Origin: Rhipicephalus microplus
Lineage: Eukaryota > Arthropoda > Arachnida > Ixodida > Ixodidae
NCBI RefSeq assembly: GCF_043290135.1
Contig: NC_134710.1
Location: 461,939,376-462,003,375 of the forward strand
DNA length: 64,000 nucleotides
Direction: 5' to 3'
Shown here piece by piece: positions 34,580 through 46,083 of the stretch (positions are counted from its first letter, which is position 1; each line of letters opens with the position of its first letter). The notes beneath the pieces were generated by a model. The model did not search any database. It worked only from the letters and a program-made list of their open reading frames with translations, and was not told the origin of the DNA. Position numbers and translations under genes: made by a program.

Positions 34580-35605
34580 CTATCCTGCACCCTCAAGGGC
34601 TCGCTTGCCCCTCAAAAAAGCTACTGCGCGTCCTGCAAGTCGCCAACCCACCTCATGACCTAGCCGCCCATTGAAGTGAATTCTGTCTCGTTGAAAACCC
34701 CCCCACCTATGCACCTCTCTGTTTATTTCCACCACCTCAAAGCCTTTCTCTTGACTCATCCGCCATATCTCTTGGTTTGCGTTGACCACCGCTCTTTGCA
34801 GGTTGCTATCACGCACCGGTACCTCCGGTGTCGTGCATATCACTACCTGTACCTTAGGAGAAGTGGCGCGCATGTCATCGACGCCTTTCGCCAGTGTGGC
34901 TGCAAGTCCTGCTGCATCTCCATTTAGGACATCGTTTAAACCACCTGAAATTATCACTAGGTTTCGTCTATCAGCTGTCGTTTTGAGCTTTGCGCTCGCT
35001 TGCCTCATGACTGCTTCCAGCTTGCGTCCTGGGAACGCCCCTACTGCCACCCTCTTGTCACCTCTTACCCTCTCTTTGATGGCTTCTGTGCATCGATTTA
35101 AATTTGAGTCCCTGGCGATTATCACATGCTGCGACTTTTTAGCTGAAGCGTTCATCACCTGGGGGCTACTTGCAATTCTGACGCCGTCTGCTTTGTTCCC
35201 TCCCTGCCCCACCACTACCTCGCTGAAGCTGGGCCTTGCGATAGTTGAACCGGCTAAACCTCTTTTTTCCAAACTTGCTTGCTTTTCCTTCTCCACCGTT
35301 CTGGTGGCCGGTTTCCTAGTGTTCTCTCGGTAGGTCGCTTCTTTGTTCAGCTTCGCTAGCGCTTCCTCGGCGGACTTCAGTCTTTCTCCCATTGCCCTCG
35401 TTTTCTCTTGCTCTGTCGCCAACTCAGTCTCGAGCTTGGCGATTCTCATCAGCAGTTCACTCTGGGCAACCATCATTTTCTCCATTTTTTCCTCGACCTC
35501 ACATTGCCTACACTTCGCGTCAGCCTCTTCTCCATCCACTTCTACACTTGGGTCCACTTTCAAACCCACTCCACATCCTGAACACCTTACAGTCTTTTTA
35601 ACCAT
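34580..35605 (-). CDS. LINE B ORF1: zinc finger, coiled coil and SGNH esterase-like protein, intact
   Basis: Uninterrupted frame of 341 residues from ATG at 35605. Residues 8-42 have paired cysteines CSGC and CRQC (zinc binding). Residues about 45-95 are a charged coiled coil (EEKMEKMMVAQSELLMRIAK...). Residues about 165-330 are an SGNH hydrolase-like domain with block III SGGLNDV and a block V histidine in DRIHF. In block I the canonical Gly before Asp-Ser is Arg (IIARDSN, compared with IIAGDSN in copy A), so the oxyanion region may be altered although the Ser is kept. ORF1 proteins of CR1-type elements accompany the RNA template. It precedes a dead ORF2. Confidence 0.88.
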   Translation of the reverse strand: MVKKTVRCSGCGVGLKVDPSVEVDGEEADAKCRQCEVEEKMEKMMVAQSELLMRIAKLETELATEQEKTRAMGERLKSAEEALAKLNKEATYRENTRKPATRTVEKEKQASLEKRGLAGSTIARPSFSEVVVGQGGNKADGVRIASSPQVMNASAKKSQHVIIARDSNLNRCTEAIKERVRGDKRVAVGAFPGRKLEAVMRQASAKLKTTADRRNLVIISGGLNDVLNGDAAGLAATLAKGVDDMRATSPKVQVVICTTPEVPVRDSNLQRAVVNANQEIWRMSQEKGFEVVEINREVHRWGGFQRDRIHFNGRLGHEVGWRLAGRAVAFLRGKRALEGAG

Positions 35606-35668
35606 GCCTTTCTGACACCAATTGTCCCTATACTCGATAATTACTAAACTCGAGCCCTGTGCTACGAG

Positions 35669-38600
35669 AAAAAAAATCTAAGCTCTGCTACAAAAATTTG
35701 CGTGTTCAATGTACGCGCACCTCCCCCACGGAGTGGCAAAAGAAAAAAAAACAACAAAAAATTCAAACACACACACCCGCACTAACTAATAAATACCTTG
35801 TGACTGGACCCCGAAAAAGCCGTACCATAAAATAAGTGTTACGAAGATTTTAACCGCTGCCTTTTAATTATAAAAACAACTCAAAACATGCAAAAACACT
35901 TATCTGCGCAGTCGATCCGAAGCGCTCAAAAAACACGTCCATACACCTTGACAGTCCGAACGAAGATCCGAAGACGATCAACGACCCCTGGTGTGACAAG
36001 CAGTGACTGATATTATGCGAGATCGTGAGCTTTTTGACGGGCGACTGAAGAGTGATCAGCCAATGCCCAAACTTCGGTAAGTTAAAGAAAGTCGCTGAAC
36101 TACGTAACTGGGTTATTTCATTGCGTGACAAATGGTATGCAGGAAGCGATGGCCCGGGCGGCTTGTTGGCACAGCGAGGATGACGAAACAGAGACCCGAT
36201 GGGCAAGTATGTTTTGAGGTGGCCTATTTTATAATACCGTAAGAAACAGTCGCTGTGTGCGTTGATTGCATGTTTTAAAGATTCGCGTTGCGCTACGCGA
36301 TCTATCCTTCGGTCATGCAAGCATCTTGTCGTGCTGTTATTCCTTGGCTGTTTACTGCACGAGATTAACCTTTGATCCCTTGTCGCCCTGTATAAGTGTC
36401 TGCTTTTAAACATACTGGTGTCGCGAGAGCAGTTCACGTTCACCCAAATTGATAGTTCGTGCGTTTTTACGCGCAAAACAATCACATGACTGGGCACGTA
36501 GTTAGAAAAACGCACAGCCCTCTCAAGCACACTGAAGGATGTGTTCGTGGCTGCGCTCCGAATCCTTGTGCCAGAAATCCATGTAATTCCTCTGTGGTTA
36601 GAATTTCACCCTAGCTGCCTCATAAATATTTTAAGAGAGCTGACTTGAAGTATACGTATTTCAGTAATCTACACTACGTGCTGAAAGTAAGAGTACACTC
36701 CTACCGCTGCATTGAAGATATGTTGATATCGGGTGCTATTAGAAGAATATATTAATTCAATTTGGTTAATTAAGCTAATACATGCCACCCTTGTTGCAAT
36801 ATTTTTGTGAACTTTTGTTAGCTATATCAATCTTTCTTTTCTTTTTGAAGCATACCAGGTGCTCCATGACAAATAACTTGCACTGTGCTCATCTAGTATA
36901 ATTGTTGCTTGATTGTGTGGTGCTTCAAGTGATATTTTCGTGCTTTTTTGCATCAGTGTTGTACTGAAATCGCCTACTTGCTTGTATGACGAGGATGTAT
37001 AACCCATGTGTAGCATTCACGGATTTAGTGTTTATTTTGTTTCGTGAGGCAGTAAATTAAAAGCAAAAAGGTCTTATTGAAATGTTGACTGAAAGTTTCA
37101 GAATATTAATATTTTTGCAAAGGGCTTATGTAATAAAAGAAATCCTACAGATAGCTTGCGTGAACGAAAGTCAAACTACATAGGAATTTACTTCAGAGTA
37201 CCAACAGTTTGTTTCCTGAATAGCTTGCATTTATGATGTTATACAATATGTGTGGCTCGCTCTTACATACGCCATGTGCGCATAAACCATGCACTCTTTG
37301 CAAATATTGTTTTCTTCATTTAGATCACCCATACACATGTGCATGCTCTGCGTCGTGTTATTACGTAGTTTTGTGAATGCGAAACAATCAGTGGCACTCT
37401 GTCAATTGTCAGCAAGAAGGGGCTAGTCCAATATTGCCTGTTTTGATTGTGTCATGATCACTTTATTCAAGGATTCACCCTTTAATGTATCAGTATACAC
37501 TTTGCTAAGACATGTTTGGTACTCGCTATCTGTGTGTGATATAACGTTTGTTGTGTGTGAAAGTAATCTTTTGTGGTATCTTTTATGTATGTATCAGCGA
37601 TGGCAGCTGTTCATGGTCCCGACACAGAGGACAGGTTGCAGTGCACAATTGGAGCGGTCTTCTTGCAAGCCTTAACGAGCCTTATTAAGTGGTAGGCATT
37701 TCTTTTCGTTACCACAGAGTGGTAGTTCGGACACATAGCACCTATTGAGGTATAGCATACACTGTCTTTTAGCTTAGGTTTGGGAAGCCTATGTCCTGCA
37801 CTTCAGTGCAGTATTCCTTGAACATGGAACATGCATCATTTCGTTTCTAATCTTTGAACATGGAATGTTGCCGGAGCCAAAGTTGTGACACTTGGAGGCG
37901 TCTTGATAATGGGAACAGCTGTTCCTTGTCACTGCTGTCTTGAGCAAGGCAAGAGTTCCTGTTAAGGGGTTGCACAAGGGAAAACTTTCAACGTTGTTAA
38001 ACATTAGGTGATATTTAGCTCAATATAACACAAGGATGAGACCGGTTCACTTTAAACAAAATGGGTTAATGAAACGGAACCACAAAAGTTTATGGCGTGA
38101 TTCTCACCCTGTATTTTTAGTGCTTCGGTTGCAATAAACAATTTTATATAAAGTTAGGGCACGTGCTGCGTCCTCTCTCCTGGTATTTGTGTTGCATTGT
38201 GCTAAATACATTGTGTTACATTGTGCTATATATCACATAAGTTGGAAAGCTGGCTGCAGCGACATTTCCTCTTACAGGATTTGTTGGTCTTTTCAAGTTT
38301 CCTCCGACATCATCTATTTTGTTTGGACTGCCATGAAACTGTGTGCAGTGAAATCTTACTGATAATCATGTTTCCCTTATTGTCATGACGATTGCTTTTA
38401 CCTTAAATTTTTTTTGGTGGAACGAAAAGATTTCTTTAACTCGGTTCTTTTTTTTACAACTAGAAGTGTCATTAATTTTTTGTGCTTTTTAAAGGGACAG
38501 CAAACAACATAGAAGTCTAAGAATTTAATGAATTTAAATAAGCAGACTTTTGCTATGTGCACATACTGCCACAAGAATTTGGCGAATTCGTGTTCAAGGA

Positions 38601-39212
38601 AGTTACAGGGGTTGTCGTTTAAGGTCGTTTTCAAATTTTCACGTGTATGAGCAGATTTGTGGCATTGTAATAGGTTGTAGTACAATATTGTTTTAAGTAA
38701 CATTGTGCAACATGCAAGTACCTATTCCTTTCTAACAAAGCCTTCTCAGATAATCGTTATGCCTGAGAGTTTGGTCATGTGAATTAGGGACAGCTTTTCT
38801 TGGGAAGCAGCACATACTCATGTTTCATCACATTGTTTGGAATGTGTTCCCACTACAATCTATGAATATACCATGAATGTGTTTATGTAACAGAGCTCAC
38901 AAGACATGGATGCCTATCATACAGAGAAGTGTAATCTGTGTGATAGTGCCTTGAATAGCCTTGTTGGACTGCAAAATTAAATTGTTGAATAAATTCATGC
39001 TCTTTTGAAAGTACACTACTCACCGATTGAAACAGGACACTCGGAGCATGTGGCCGACGGTACATGTGCCGCCGCTCGTGGGTGCGCGTAGAACTGATGT
39101 GTTGCGTTGTGGTGTAGGGCGATAGGGGGAAGACCTATGAAGCAGGACTACTCCTTCCTATTGCCAAATTGTCGACCTGTAGTTCAAGTGTACACTGCCA
39201 GGGCAGCACTGC
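35669..39212. other. Intergenic, no gene recognised
   Basis: About 3.5 kb of mostly AT-rich sequence. One 220-codon minus frame (listed separately) is the only long open stretch. No repeat family was recognised. Confidence 0.5.
35868..36530 (-). CDS. Hypothetical open frame, 220 codons
   Basis: Minus-strand frame, longer than the others in unannotated parts of the window. The product is rich in Ser, Arg, His and Leu, with no signal peptide, membrane segment, zinc-finger pattern or transposon motif that I recognise. It might be a chance frame, since flanking DNA has no splice or promoter context that I can support. Confidence 0.12.
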   Translation of the reverse strand: MLERAVRFSNYVPSHVIVLRVKTHELSIWVNVNCSRDTSMFKSRHLYRATRDQRLISCSKQPRNNSTTRCLHDRRIDRVAQRESLKHAINAHSDCFLRYYKIGHLKTYLPIGSLFRHPRCANKPPGPSLPAYHLSRNEITQLRSSATFFNLPKFGHWLITLQSPVKKLTISHNISHCLSHQGSLIVFGSSFGLSRCMDVFFERFGSTAQISVFACFELFL

Positions 39213-39923
39213 AAGGCTCACGCACGACACCACGGACTCGAGATAACGGGGGAGTTTCTACTCCCTTCCACGCCTAGCCGTGCGTGGCCTTGCCGTGCCC
39301 GGGGAAAAGGGGATCCTGGGGGTTGAGCTGACACTGGGTGATTGGACCTTTAAGGCCCGCCGGCAGAGGCAACACACCCCTTTGGCCCCGGCTTCACGTA
39401 GACGGCACCCCTGAGCTGACCCGCCCAGGGGAAATCGGCAGTCGCCTTTTCCTATCTCTCTCTCCCTACATCTTCGTCTTTCTTACCTTTTTAGCTTTCC
39501 TGTCTACTTCCCTCTTCTGTTTACTTCCAATTTTCCTGGCGGCAAGGGTTAACCCTGTGCAATTAGCCTACCTTGGTCTAGATGCATTGGGTTATGGCAT
39601 TGTTGTACGGCTGACGTCTGCAAGCTTTCAGCACCTGCAAACTTGCAGCGTCCCCTTGTTGGGCTTCGTGGTGGGTGACCGCCAACGCTGCTGAACAAAA
39701 ATAAGACCGGCATGCGTGGAGCATTCCCTCAACTGTCTGATCGTACCAGCCTAAACGAGTACACACCGACGACATAAATTTCTTCAACCAGCCAATAGAA
39801 ACTTTTCCCCACTTCCACGTCATTCACTGTGAAAAAACCGGAAAGCAAGCCAGGACCGTATCTCCTTTCGTAGTTGCCAGGTGTCTTACTGAAACTCTCG
39901 GGGCTGGATACAAAGTAACCAAA

Positions 39924-40892
39924 ATGGCTAGCGGAGACCTTCTTCTCGAAATTCGGGACAAAGCACAATTTGTAAAGCTAGACAGCCGCTCAACGTTTGG
40001 TGACGTACCGATCACCGTAACACCACACAGATCCATGAACATCACTCGCGGAGTGGTATCTGATGCAGACTTACTTGAACTCACCGAAACTGAACTTTTG
40101 GAAGGGTGGAAGAGCCAAAATGTCAATAATGTACAGATAATAATCATCAGAAGAGATAATAAGGAAATACCAACGAAACACTTGATACTCACGTTTGCAT
40201 CCAGTAAACTACCAGATTCCATTCAAACAGGGTACACAAAGACATCTATCAGGCCGTATATACCAAACCCTCGACGTTGCTTCCAATGCCAGAGGTATGG
40301 CCATAGCTCTAAAACCTGTCGTGGTCGCCAGACTTGTGCACAATGTGGAGTCCTAGGCCACGTGTCTGAGAACTGCAAACCACCGCCACACTGTGTAAAC
40401 TGCGAAGGAAACCATGCCGCATATTCACGCTCCTGCACATACTGGAAAAAAGAAAAAGAAATAATTACATTGAAGGTGAAGGAGAACATTACGCTTAAGG
40501 AAGCACGGCGAAGAGTCGCTCCATTCTATGGACCTACATACGCTGATGCGGCGCGTCAGGGGGCACCGCTGCACCAGCCCTCGCCACCCCTTCGGCCCGC
40601 GCAGAGCGAGCCGTCGGCTGTGGCACCTGCCCCTAAGGCGGTTGTAGCCCAGGCTACACCGCCTACTCCAAAACAGAGACCGGAGACTCCAGAGTGTACG
40701 GCTCTCAAGGCCTCCCCTCACCAGGCGAGGCCCAAAATCCGAACTAACAGCCCGCATGTGCGGGCATCCAGTGCCTCCGAGGAGGCAATAGATACGTCGG
40801 TACCCTTGGTGCCGAAAGAGCGGCGTGGCTTCTTGGAGCGCCCCAAGAAAACAAAAAAGCAAACAGGGCCTGGTGACGACCCTGTTAAGTGA
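39924..40892 (+). CDS. LINE E ORF1 (Gag-like zinc-knuckle protein), intact
   Basis: Open frame of 322 residues beginning MASGDLLLEIRDK, a start shared with copy F. Three cysteine-rich knuckles lie near residues 112-160: CFQCQRYGHSSKTC and CAQCGVLGHVSENC (C-x2-C-x4-H-x4-C), then CVNCEGNHAAYSRSC (C-x2-C-x3-H-x6-C), the arrangement usual for I and Jockey ORF1 proteins that coat the element RNA. A basic helix (KKEKEIITLKVKENITLKEA) and a Pro/Ala/Thr-rich tail follow. It ends in TGA 64 bases before the ORF2 ATG, in a different frame. Confidence 0.9.
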   Translation: MASGDLLLEIRDKAQFVKLDSRSTFGDVPITVTPHRSMNITRGVVSDADLLELTETELLEGWKSQNVNNVQIIIIRRDNKEIPTKHLILTFASSKLPDSIQTGYTKTSIRPYIPNPRRCFQCQRYGHSSKTCRGRQTCAQCGVLGHVSENCKPPPHCVNCEGNHAAYSRSCTYWKKEKEIITLKVKENITLKEARRRVAPFYGPTYADAARQGAPLHQPSPPLRPAQSEPSAVAPAPKAVVAQATPPTPKQRPETPECTALKASPHQARPKIRTNSPHVRASSASEEAIDTSVPLVPKERRGFLERPKKTKKQTGPGDDPVK

Positions 40893-40956
40893 ACTCAAAC
40901 TCCCCGTCTGAACAGCCACTCGCTTTTCGTACACACAGCATTATTTTACATTCACC

Positions 40957-43900
40957 ATGAACACTCAAATTATACAATGGAACGTCAGGGGCCTTCTCAG
41001 AAACCTTGACGACATCCAAGAACTCTTACACGAACACTCACCAAAACTACTGTGTGTACAAGAAACACACCTTAATTCAAGACACACTAACTTTCTTCGT
41101 AAATACGTTACTTTTCGAAAGGACCGTGATGATGCCATGACATCATCCGGAGGTGTTGCCATCATAGTGAATCAAGGAATTGCATGCACACACTTACAAC
41201 TCCAAACATCCTTTGAGGCAGTGGCTGTTCGAGCGGTTCTTTTTGATAAACTGATCACAATCTGCACCATTTACATTCCTCCTAGCTATCAGCTGCAAAA
41301 ACGTGATTTACACTCTTCAATTGATGAACTTCCGGAACCTTATGTTCTCCTTGGAGACTTTAATGCGCATACCAGGCTATGGGGTGATTCTCGGTATGAC
41401 GCGCGAGGTCGACTGATCGAACAATTCCTTCTCTCGTCGAGCGCGTGTCTCCTAAACCGAAAAGAACCAACCTAATATAATCTCGCCAATAACACCTACT
41501 CCTCCATAGACCTAAGCATAGTATCTCCATCCCTTGTTTCTCTACTCCAGTAGAAAGTCGTCAGTAATCTGTACGGAAGTGACCACTTCCCCGTGGTTTT
41601 GAGCACAAATACAGTAACTGAGTGTCCACTACGTGTTCCCAAGTGGCTCTAAACACAGCCGACTGGGAACAGTTTTATACCATCGCTCGTCTAGGTTGGA
41701 ATGATATATGTACTTTGAACATTGATGTTGCTGTCAACTTCTTCACAGCGTTTTTGATTGATGATGCAACAAATGCATCCCACAAACAAATGGACACCCT
41801 GGAAAACGGCGTGTGCCATGGTGGAACTCTGAATGCTGAAACGCGCGCAAACAGCAAAACAGAGCTTGGAGGCTGCTTCGGAACTCACCGACAGCCGACA
41901 ATCTTGACACCTTCAAGAAAATAAAGTCTCAAGCTAGGAGAGCGCGTCGGCAGGCCAGAAGAGAAAGCTTGCAAAAGTTTTTGTCAGGGATCAATTCATA
42001 CACACAAGAGGCCAAAGTCTGGAACATGTTCGGTAGGATAGCAGGAAAACAAGTACACACACTTCCACTCGTAAACACTCAAGGTGATACCTTGGAAGAT
42101 CAGGCAAACTTCCTCGGGGCACATTTTGAACGGGTATCCAGCTCGTCCCATTATACTGTCACTTTCCAAAAATACAGAACAAGAATAGAAAAGCAGAAAC
42201 TCGAACATAAATCCACTAGATACGAGGCATATAACCAACCTTTCAGTCTAGCGGAGCTCCGAACATCTCTAAACTCCTGCAGTACTTCTGCCCGAGGTTC
42301 TGACCGTGTGGTGTATGAAATTTTAAAAAACCTACCAGCCGAAACACGAAAAACCTTACTTTGTTTGTACAATGCTATCTGGTTTTCTGGCACTATCCCT
42401 ACCTCCTGGAAAGAGGCTATTATTATTCCCATTTTGAAAGAGGGCAAGGACCCTTCTTTAGCTTCAAGTTATAGGCCTATTGCACTTACAAGCTGCTTGT
42501 GCAAAGTATTCGAAAAAATGATAAACTGCCGACTTGTACATATCCTTAAAACAAACAATTTTTACGACCCATTTCAGTGCGGGTTTCGAAAAAGTAGATC
42601 CACCACAGACCACCTTGTTCGTATCGAGGCACAGATCAGAGACGCCTTCGTCCATAAACAATATTTTCTCGCTGTGTTCCTCGATATCGGAAAGACGTAT
42701 GATACAACATGGCGTTTCGGAATTCTAAGAGACCTGTCCCACCTTGGTGTGCGTGGAAGAATGTTTCATACGATCGAAAGTTACCTGTCAAACCGGACAT
42801 TCTGTGTCCGTCTGGGCAGTGTACTCTCCCATACATTTGTCCAGAAAACAGGCGTGCCACAAGGTGGCGTGCTTAGTTGCACACTTTTTATTATCAAAAT
42901 GAATTCTTTGCACTTGTCCATTCCCCGCAATATGTTCTATTGTACATATGTCGACGACGTTCAGCTTGGCTTCAAGTCATGCAACTTGGCCTTGTGTGAG
43001 CGGCAGGTTCAGCTGGGTTTAAATAAGGTCTCCAAATGGGCAGATGGAAACGGATTTCGACTTAACCCACAAAAAAGCACGTGTGTTTTGTTCTCTCGAA
43101 AGAGAGGCATGCACTCGGAACCTGATTTTTGACTGAACGGGCAACGTCTGTCCGTCAAAGCCGAGCATAAATTCTTAGGCTTAATCTTGGACAACAAGTT
43201 GACCTTTGTACCGTACATCAAGTATTTAAAAACAAAATGTTTAAAAGCCATGAATGTTATAAAAGTTTTGTCACGTACTACGTGGGGTAGTGATAGACAA
43301 TGCCTCATGAACCTCTATAGAAGCCTCATTCGCACCCGCTTAGATTATGGGGTCGTTGTCTATCAGACTGCTACTCAAAGTGCTTTGAAGATGATGGACC
43401 CCGTGCACCATTTGGGCATCCGTCTTTCTACGGGTGCTTTTCGCACCAGCCCCGTAGAAAGCCTTTATGTTGAGTCATATGAGTGGTCGCTTCATCTGCA
43501 GAGAACTTACATTTCCTTTGTTTATTTCCTTAAGGTGAAAGCAGACAAGGAGCACACCTCATACTCTACAATTAATGATTTGTCGAGCTCAACTCTGTTT
43601 CAAAACAGGCCTTCGATGAGGCAGCCCTTCTCAGTTCGCCTAAAGTGTATAGCTTAAGAAACTGCAGTGTCACTTGAACACAGTTTAATGGCTCCTGTAG
43701 CATACCCGCCACCGTGGCAGTGGCGATGTGTCTTTCCTAGAAGTTACAAAACATGCACCTATTTCCCATATCCGAACATACTTTTTGGAACTTCAACACA
43801 AATACACACGTCCTGAGTTCTTCACAGATGCCTCCAAGACTAACTCCTCTGTGTCCTACGCTGCTGTCGGCCCATCCTTTTCGGATGCTGGCCCTCTACA

Positions 43901-44607
43901 TCCACGCACAAGTATCTTCACAGCGGAAGCTTACGCGATACTTGTGGCAGCTGAACACATCAAACAATCACAAATACAAAAAGCAGTAATTTATACAGAC
44001 TCCTTCAGTGTGGTAACGCCTCTGCACAGTCTTAAAAAACAAAAAAAACCCGGTCCTTGTCTCACTTTACTCCATTTTGTGCACACTCTACACACTCAAA
44101 CAACATGTTGTAGTGTGCTGGGTGCCAGGGCACCGTGAGCTTCAAGGCAACGTGAGGGCGGATCAGCTCGCTGCATCCGTCCATGAGAGCACCGCCATTA
44201 CATCCATATCAATCCCGGCCCTTGATCTTAAGCCGTCTCTCAAACGAAACCTCAGGGACTACTGGCAGAGCAAGTGGGATACACACACACAAAACAAACT
44301 ACACGTTATCAAGCCACACCTTGGCCATTGGCCACCAGTGTCAAAATCACGTCTAACAGAGGTAACACTAACAAGACTCAGGATAGGACACACATACACG
44401 ACACACCCACATCTTTTGTCCGGTGGTGATCCACCATTGTGTGATAAATGTGGTGAGGCATTAACAGTTCTTCACATTTTAATTCAATGTAAACAGTTAG
44501 ACACTCTAAAAGACAACACTTTCCATTATCTTACCGACAACATATACCTCTACACCCTGGAATGTTCGTCGGTAGGGAACAGCTTTTTAGTCACAAATCA
44601 TTGTTAG
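40957..44607 (+). pseudogene. LINE E ORF2: endonuclease, RT, RNase H
   Basis: Starts MNTQIIQWNVRGLL. Endonuclease 40957-41475 (VQETHL, LLGDFNAH) ends at an in-frame TAA. RT 41969-43132 has SSYRPIALTSCLCKVFEKM, GVPQGGVLS and the catalytic YVDD, then a TGA. The next open pieces (43187-43657, 43728-44138) cover the thumb and the RNase H, with FFTDAS, TAEAYA and IYTDSFS. The RNase H end and zinc finger (CWVPGHRE; CDKCGEALTVLHILIQC) are in 44077-44607. At least four frame changes or stops disrupt it, so the copy is inactive even though ORF1 is open. Confidence 0.9.
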
Positions 44608-44950
44608 CGTTCTTTAAAGAAATTCATAGTTTTCATATCATACACCCGGGCATCCCGTAGCATGACCTCTCCAGAGAGGTTTTTGCTGCGGGTGTTACAC
44701 AAGAAAGCACTTGCCTCACGGCCCTTGGACGCAAAGGTATGAACGAGTGAGGCACTTGTGCTAATGACATACATATCCACCATCGTCTTTTATTATCACC
44801 AACTTTTGTCATCTATTCACACCACACACACATTTCACGGCATGGTCATGATTTTATTACTTGTATGTTCTTACCCGCCTTACCGCGAGGAATTTTATGA
44901 CCCTTATACAGCTGCTTATCACAATCATTGTCCATATTTTTAGTAAAATG

Positions 44951-44990
44951 AACTGGCGCTGTTTGGCCGTGAAATGACCCTTGCGCCATA
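44951..44990 (+). other. 3'-terminal stem-loop of LINE E
   Basis: TGGCGC...GCGCCA stem just before the CAT tail, also present in both 3' units of copy F. A hairpin here could be what the reverse transcriptase recognises on the RNA; that function is inferred. Confidence 0.5.
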
Positions 44991-45023
44991 AAACATCAAA
45001 CATCATCATCAAGGCTCACGCAC

Positions 45024-46083
45024 ATTCGCATGCCGACCAAACCAGCTCGCCGCTGCGCACCACTTTTATCGCCACGCCAGCAGACGACCCTCCCGTTCAG
45101 CGTGCTTAGGCAATGCAATACGCATGCTGTGCAAATAAGACCCAGGATTCAGTTAATAGATTATGCCTTGTGACGTTTGTAGGCATGATAAACATCTGTA
45201 CAAAAGCATGAAAAGTGTACTTGGTGGTTTCTATCTCAACAAGAAAGAAAATGTGTGGCATGCTTTCCTTCATGCAACATGGAAATAATATCATGTATTA
45301 GTGTCTTTAGGGCAAACTGTGGCCTATTGTTGAATAAAAGTACGAGAAGCTCGCTCGTTCTTCCGTGGCCGACAGCTCTACAAATTTTATTTTATTTTTA
45401 TTTATTTATACAATACTTCAGACCCTCTTTTGGTCCAAGTAGGAGGACAAATACATGAATATAAATATACACATACACACACACATATATACACTTATAT
45501 ATATATACGCATATGCATATATCCATGAACAGCAATCACAAAAAAATGAAAGGAGAAAGTCACAACTAAACAAGATGTACAATGAAGAAATACGAAAAAC
45601 ATAATGCTTGCCACGCAAAATAGCTGCACTATTCACTGCTTGGGACGAGACAACAAAGTACCAAGTTATTGTTTTATTGCTGCACGGAAACAGGCCCATG
45701 GATGAGGCTTTTCTTTTTCATCGTGACAAAAAGTTTGAAAAACTTTTTATGCTTTTGTGCAGTTATTTATCATGTCAACAAGGCATTTCACGCGCGACAT
45801 CTTAGCGGTATCCAATTTTTTACTTGCGCAGCCTACATGCCCCATTGTCGCAGAGCGCCAATCGAGAGTGTCGTCTGCTTCCGTCACAATATAAAAGGTT
45901 CGTACTGTCCTCATCTATTCGGGCTGCATGCATGCAAAAATGCGCGAGCCTTGCAGCACCACGCTGGCAGTGTGCACTTTGTGAACTAAATCCCAACTCT
46001 TTAGAGACTGGATGGAGTAAGCCAGCTCCGTAGCTGTTTCTGCCCTCACTCTATACAACAGTGCAACATCCTGGTTCCGCGAG
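45024..46083. other. Intergenic between LINE E and F
   Basis: Holds AT-rich and CA/TA-rich low-complexity DNA at 45378-45520. Short frames at 45608-46033 have no recognisable domain. Confidence 0.55.

Larger units (their letters stand above)
31078..35668 (-). mobile_element. CR1/L2-like LINE, copy B, near full length
   Basis: Minus-strand counterpart of copy A over its full length, from the shared 5' end at about 35668 to a (TGGA)n tail at 31078-31094. Flanking sequences differ from those of A, so the two are separate insertions rather than an inverted segmental duplication. ORF1 is intact and ORF2 is broken. Confidence 0.9.
39226..45010 (+). mobile_element. I-clade LINE, copy E
   Basis: About 5.8 kb: 5' UTR, ORF1 with zinc knuckles, ORF2 with APE endonuclease, RT and RNase H, and a 3' UTR ending in CATCATCATC. 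The 13-bp target duplication AAGGCTCACGCAC is perfect (39213-39225 and 45011-45023). Compared with copy F it lacks the first ~41 bp, so it is slightly 5' truncated. RNase H after RT plus three zinc knuckles places it in the I group of non-LTR elements. Confidence 0.92.

Noticed and set aside
20161..35668. LINE copies A and B as one large inverted segmental duplication
   Set aside because: Similarity stops exactly at the element ends and the flanks differ, so separate insertions explain it better.
39338..39694. 118-codon plus frame upstream of LINE E ORF1
   Set aside because: It lies in the conserved LINE 5' UTR; the matching frame in copy F diverges after the shared segment and shows no coding constraint.
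45608..46033. Small Cys/His-containing frames between the two I-clade LINEs
   Set aside because: Cysteine spacing does not match any zinc-finger pattern, and the frames overlap one another.
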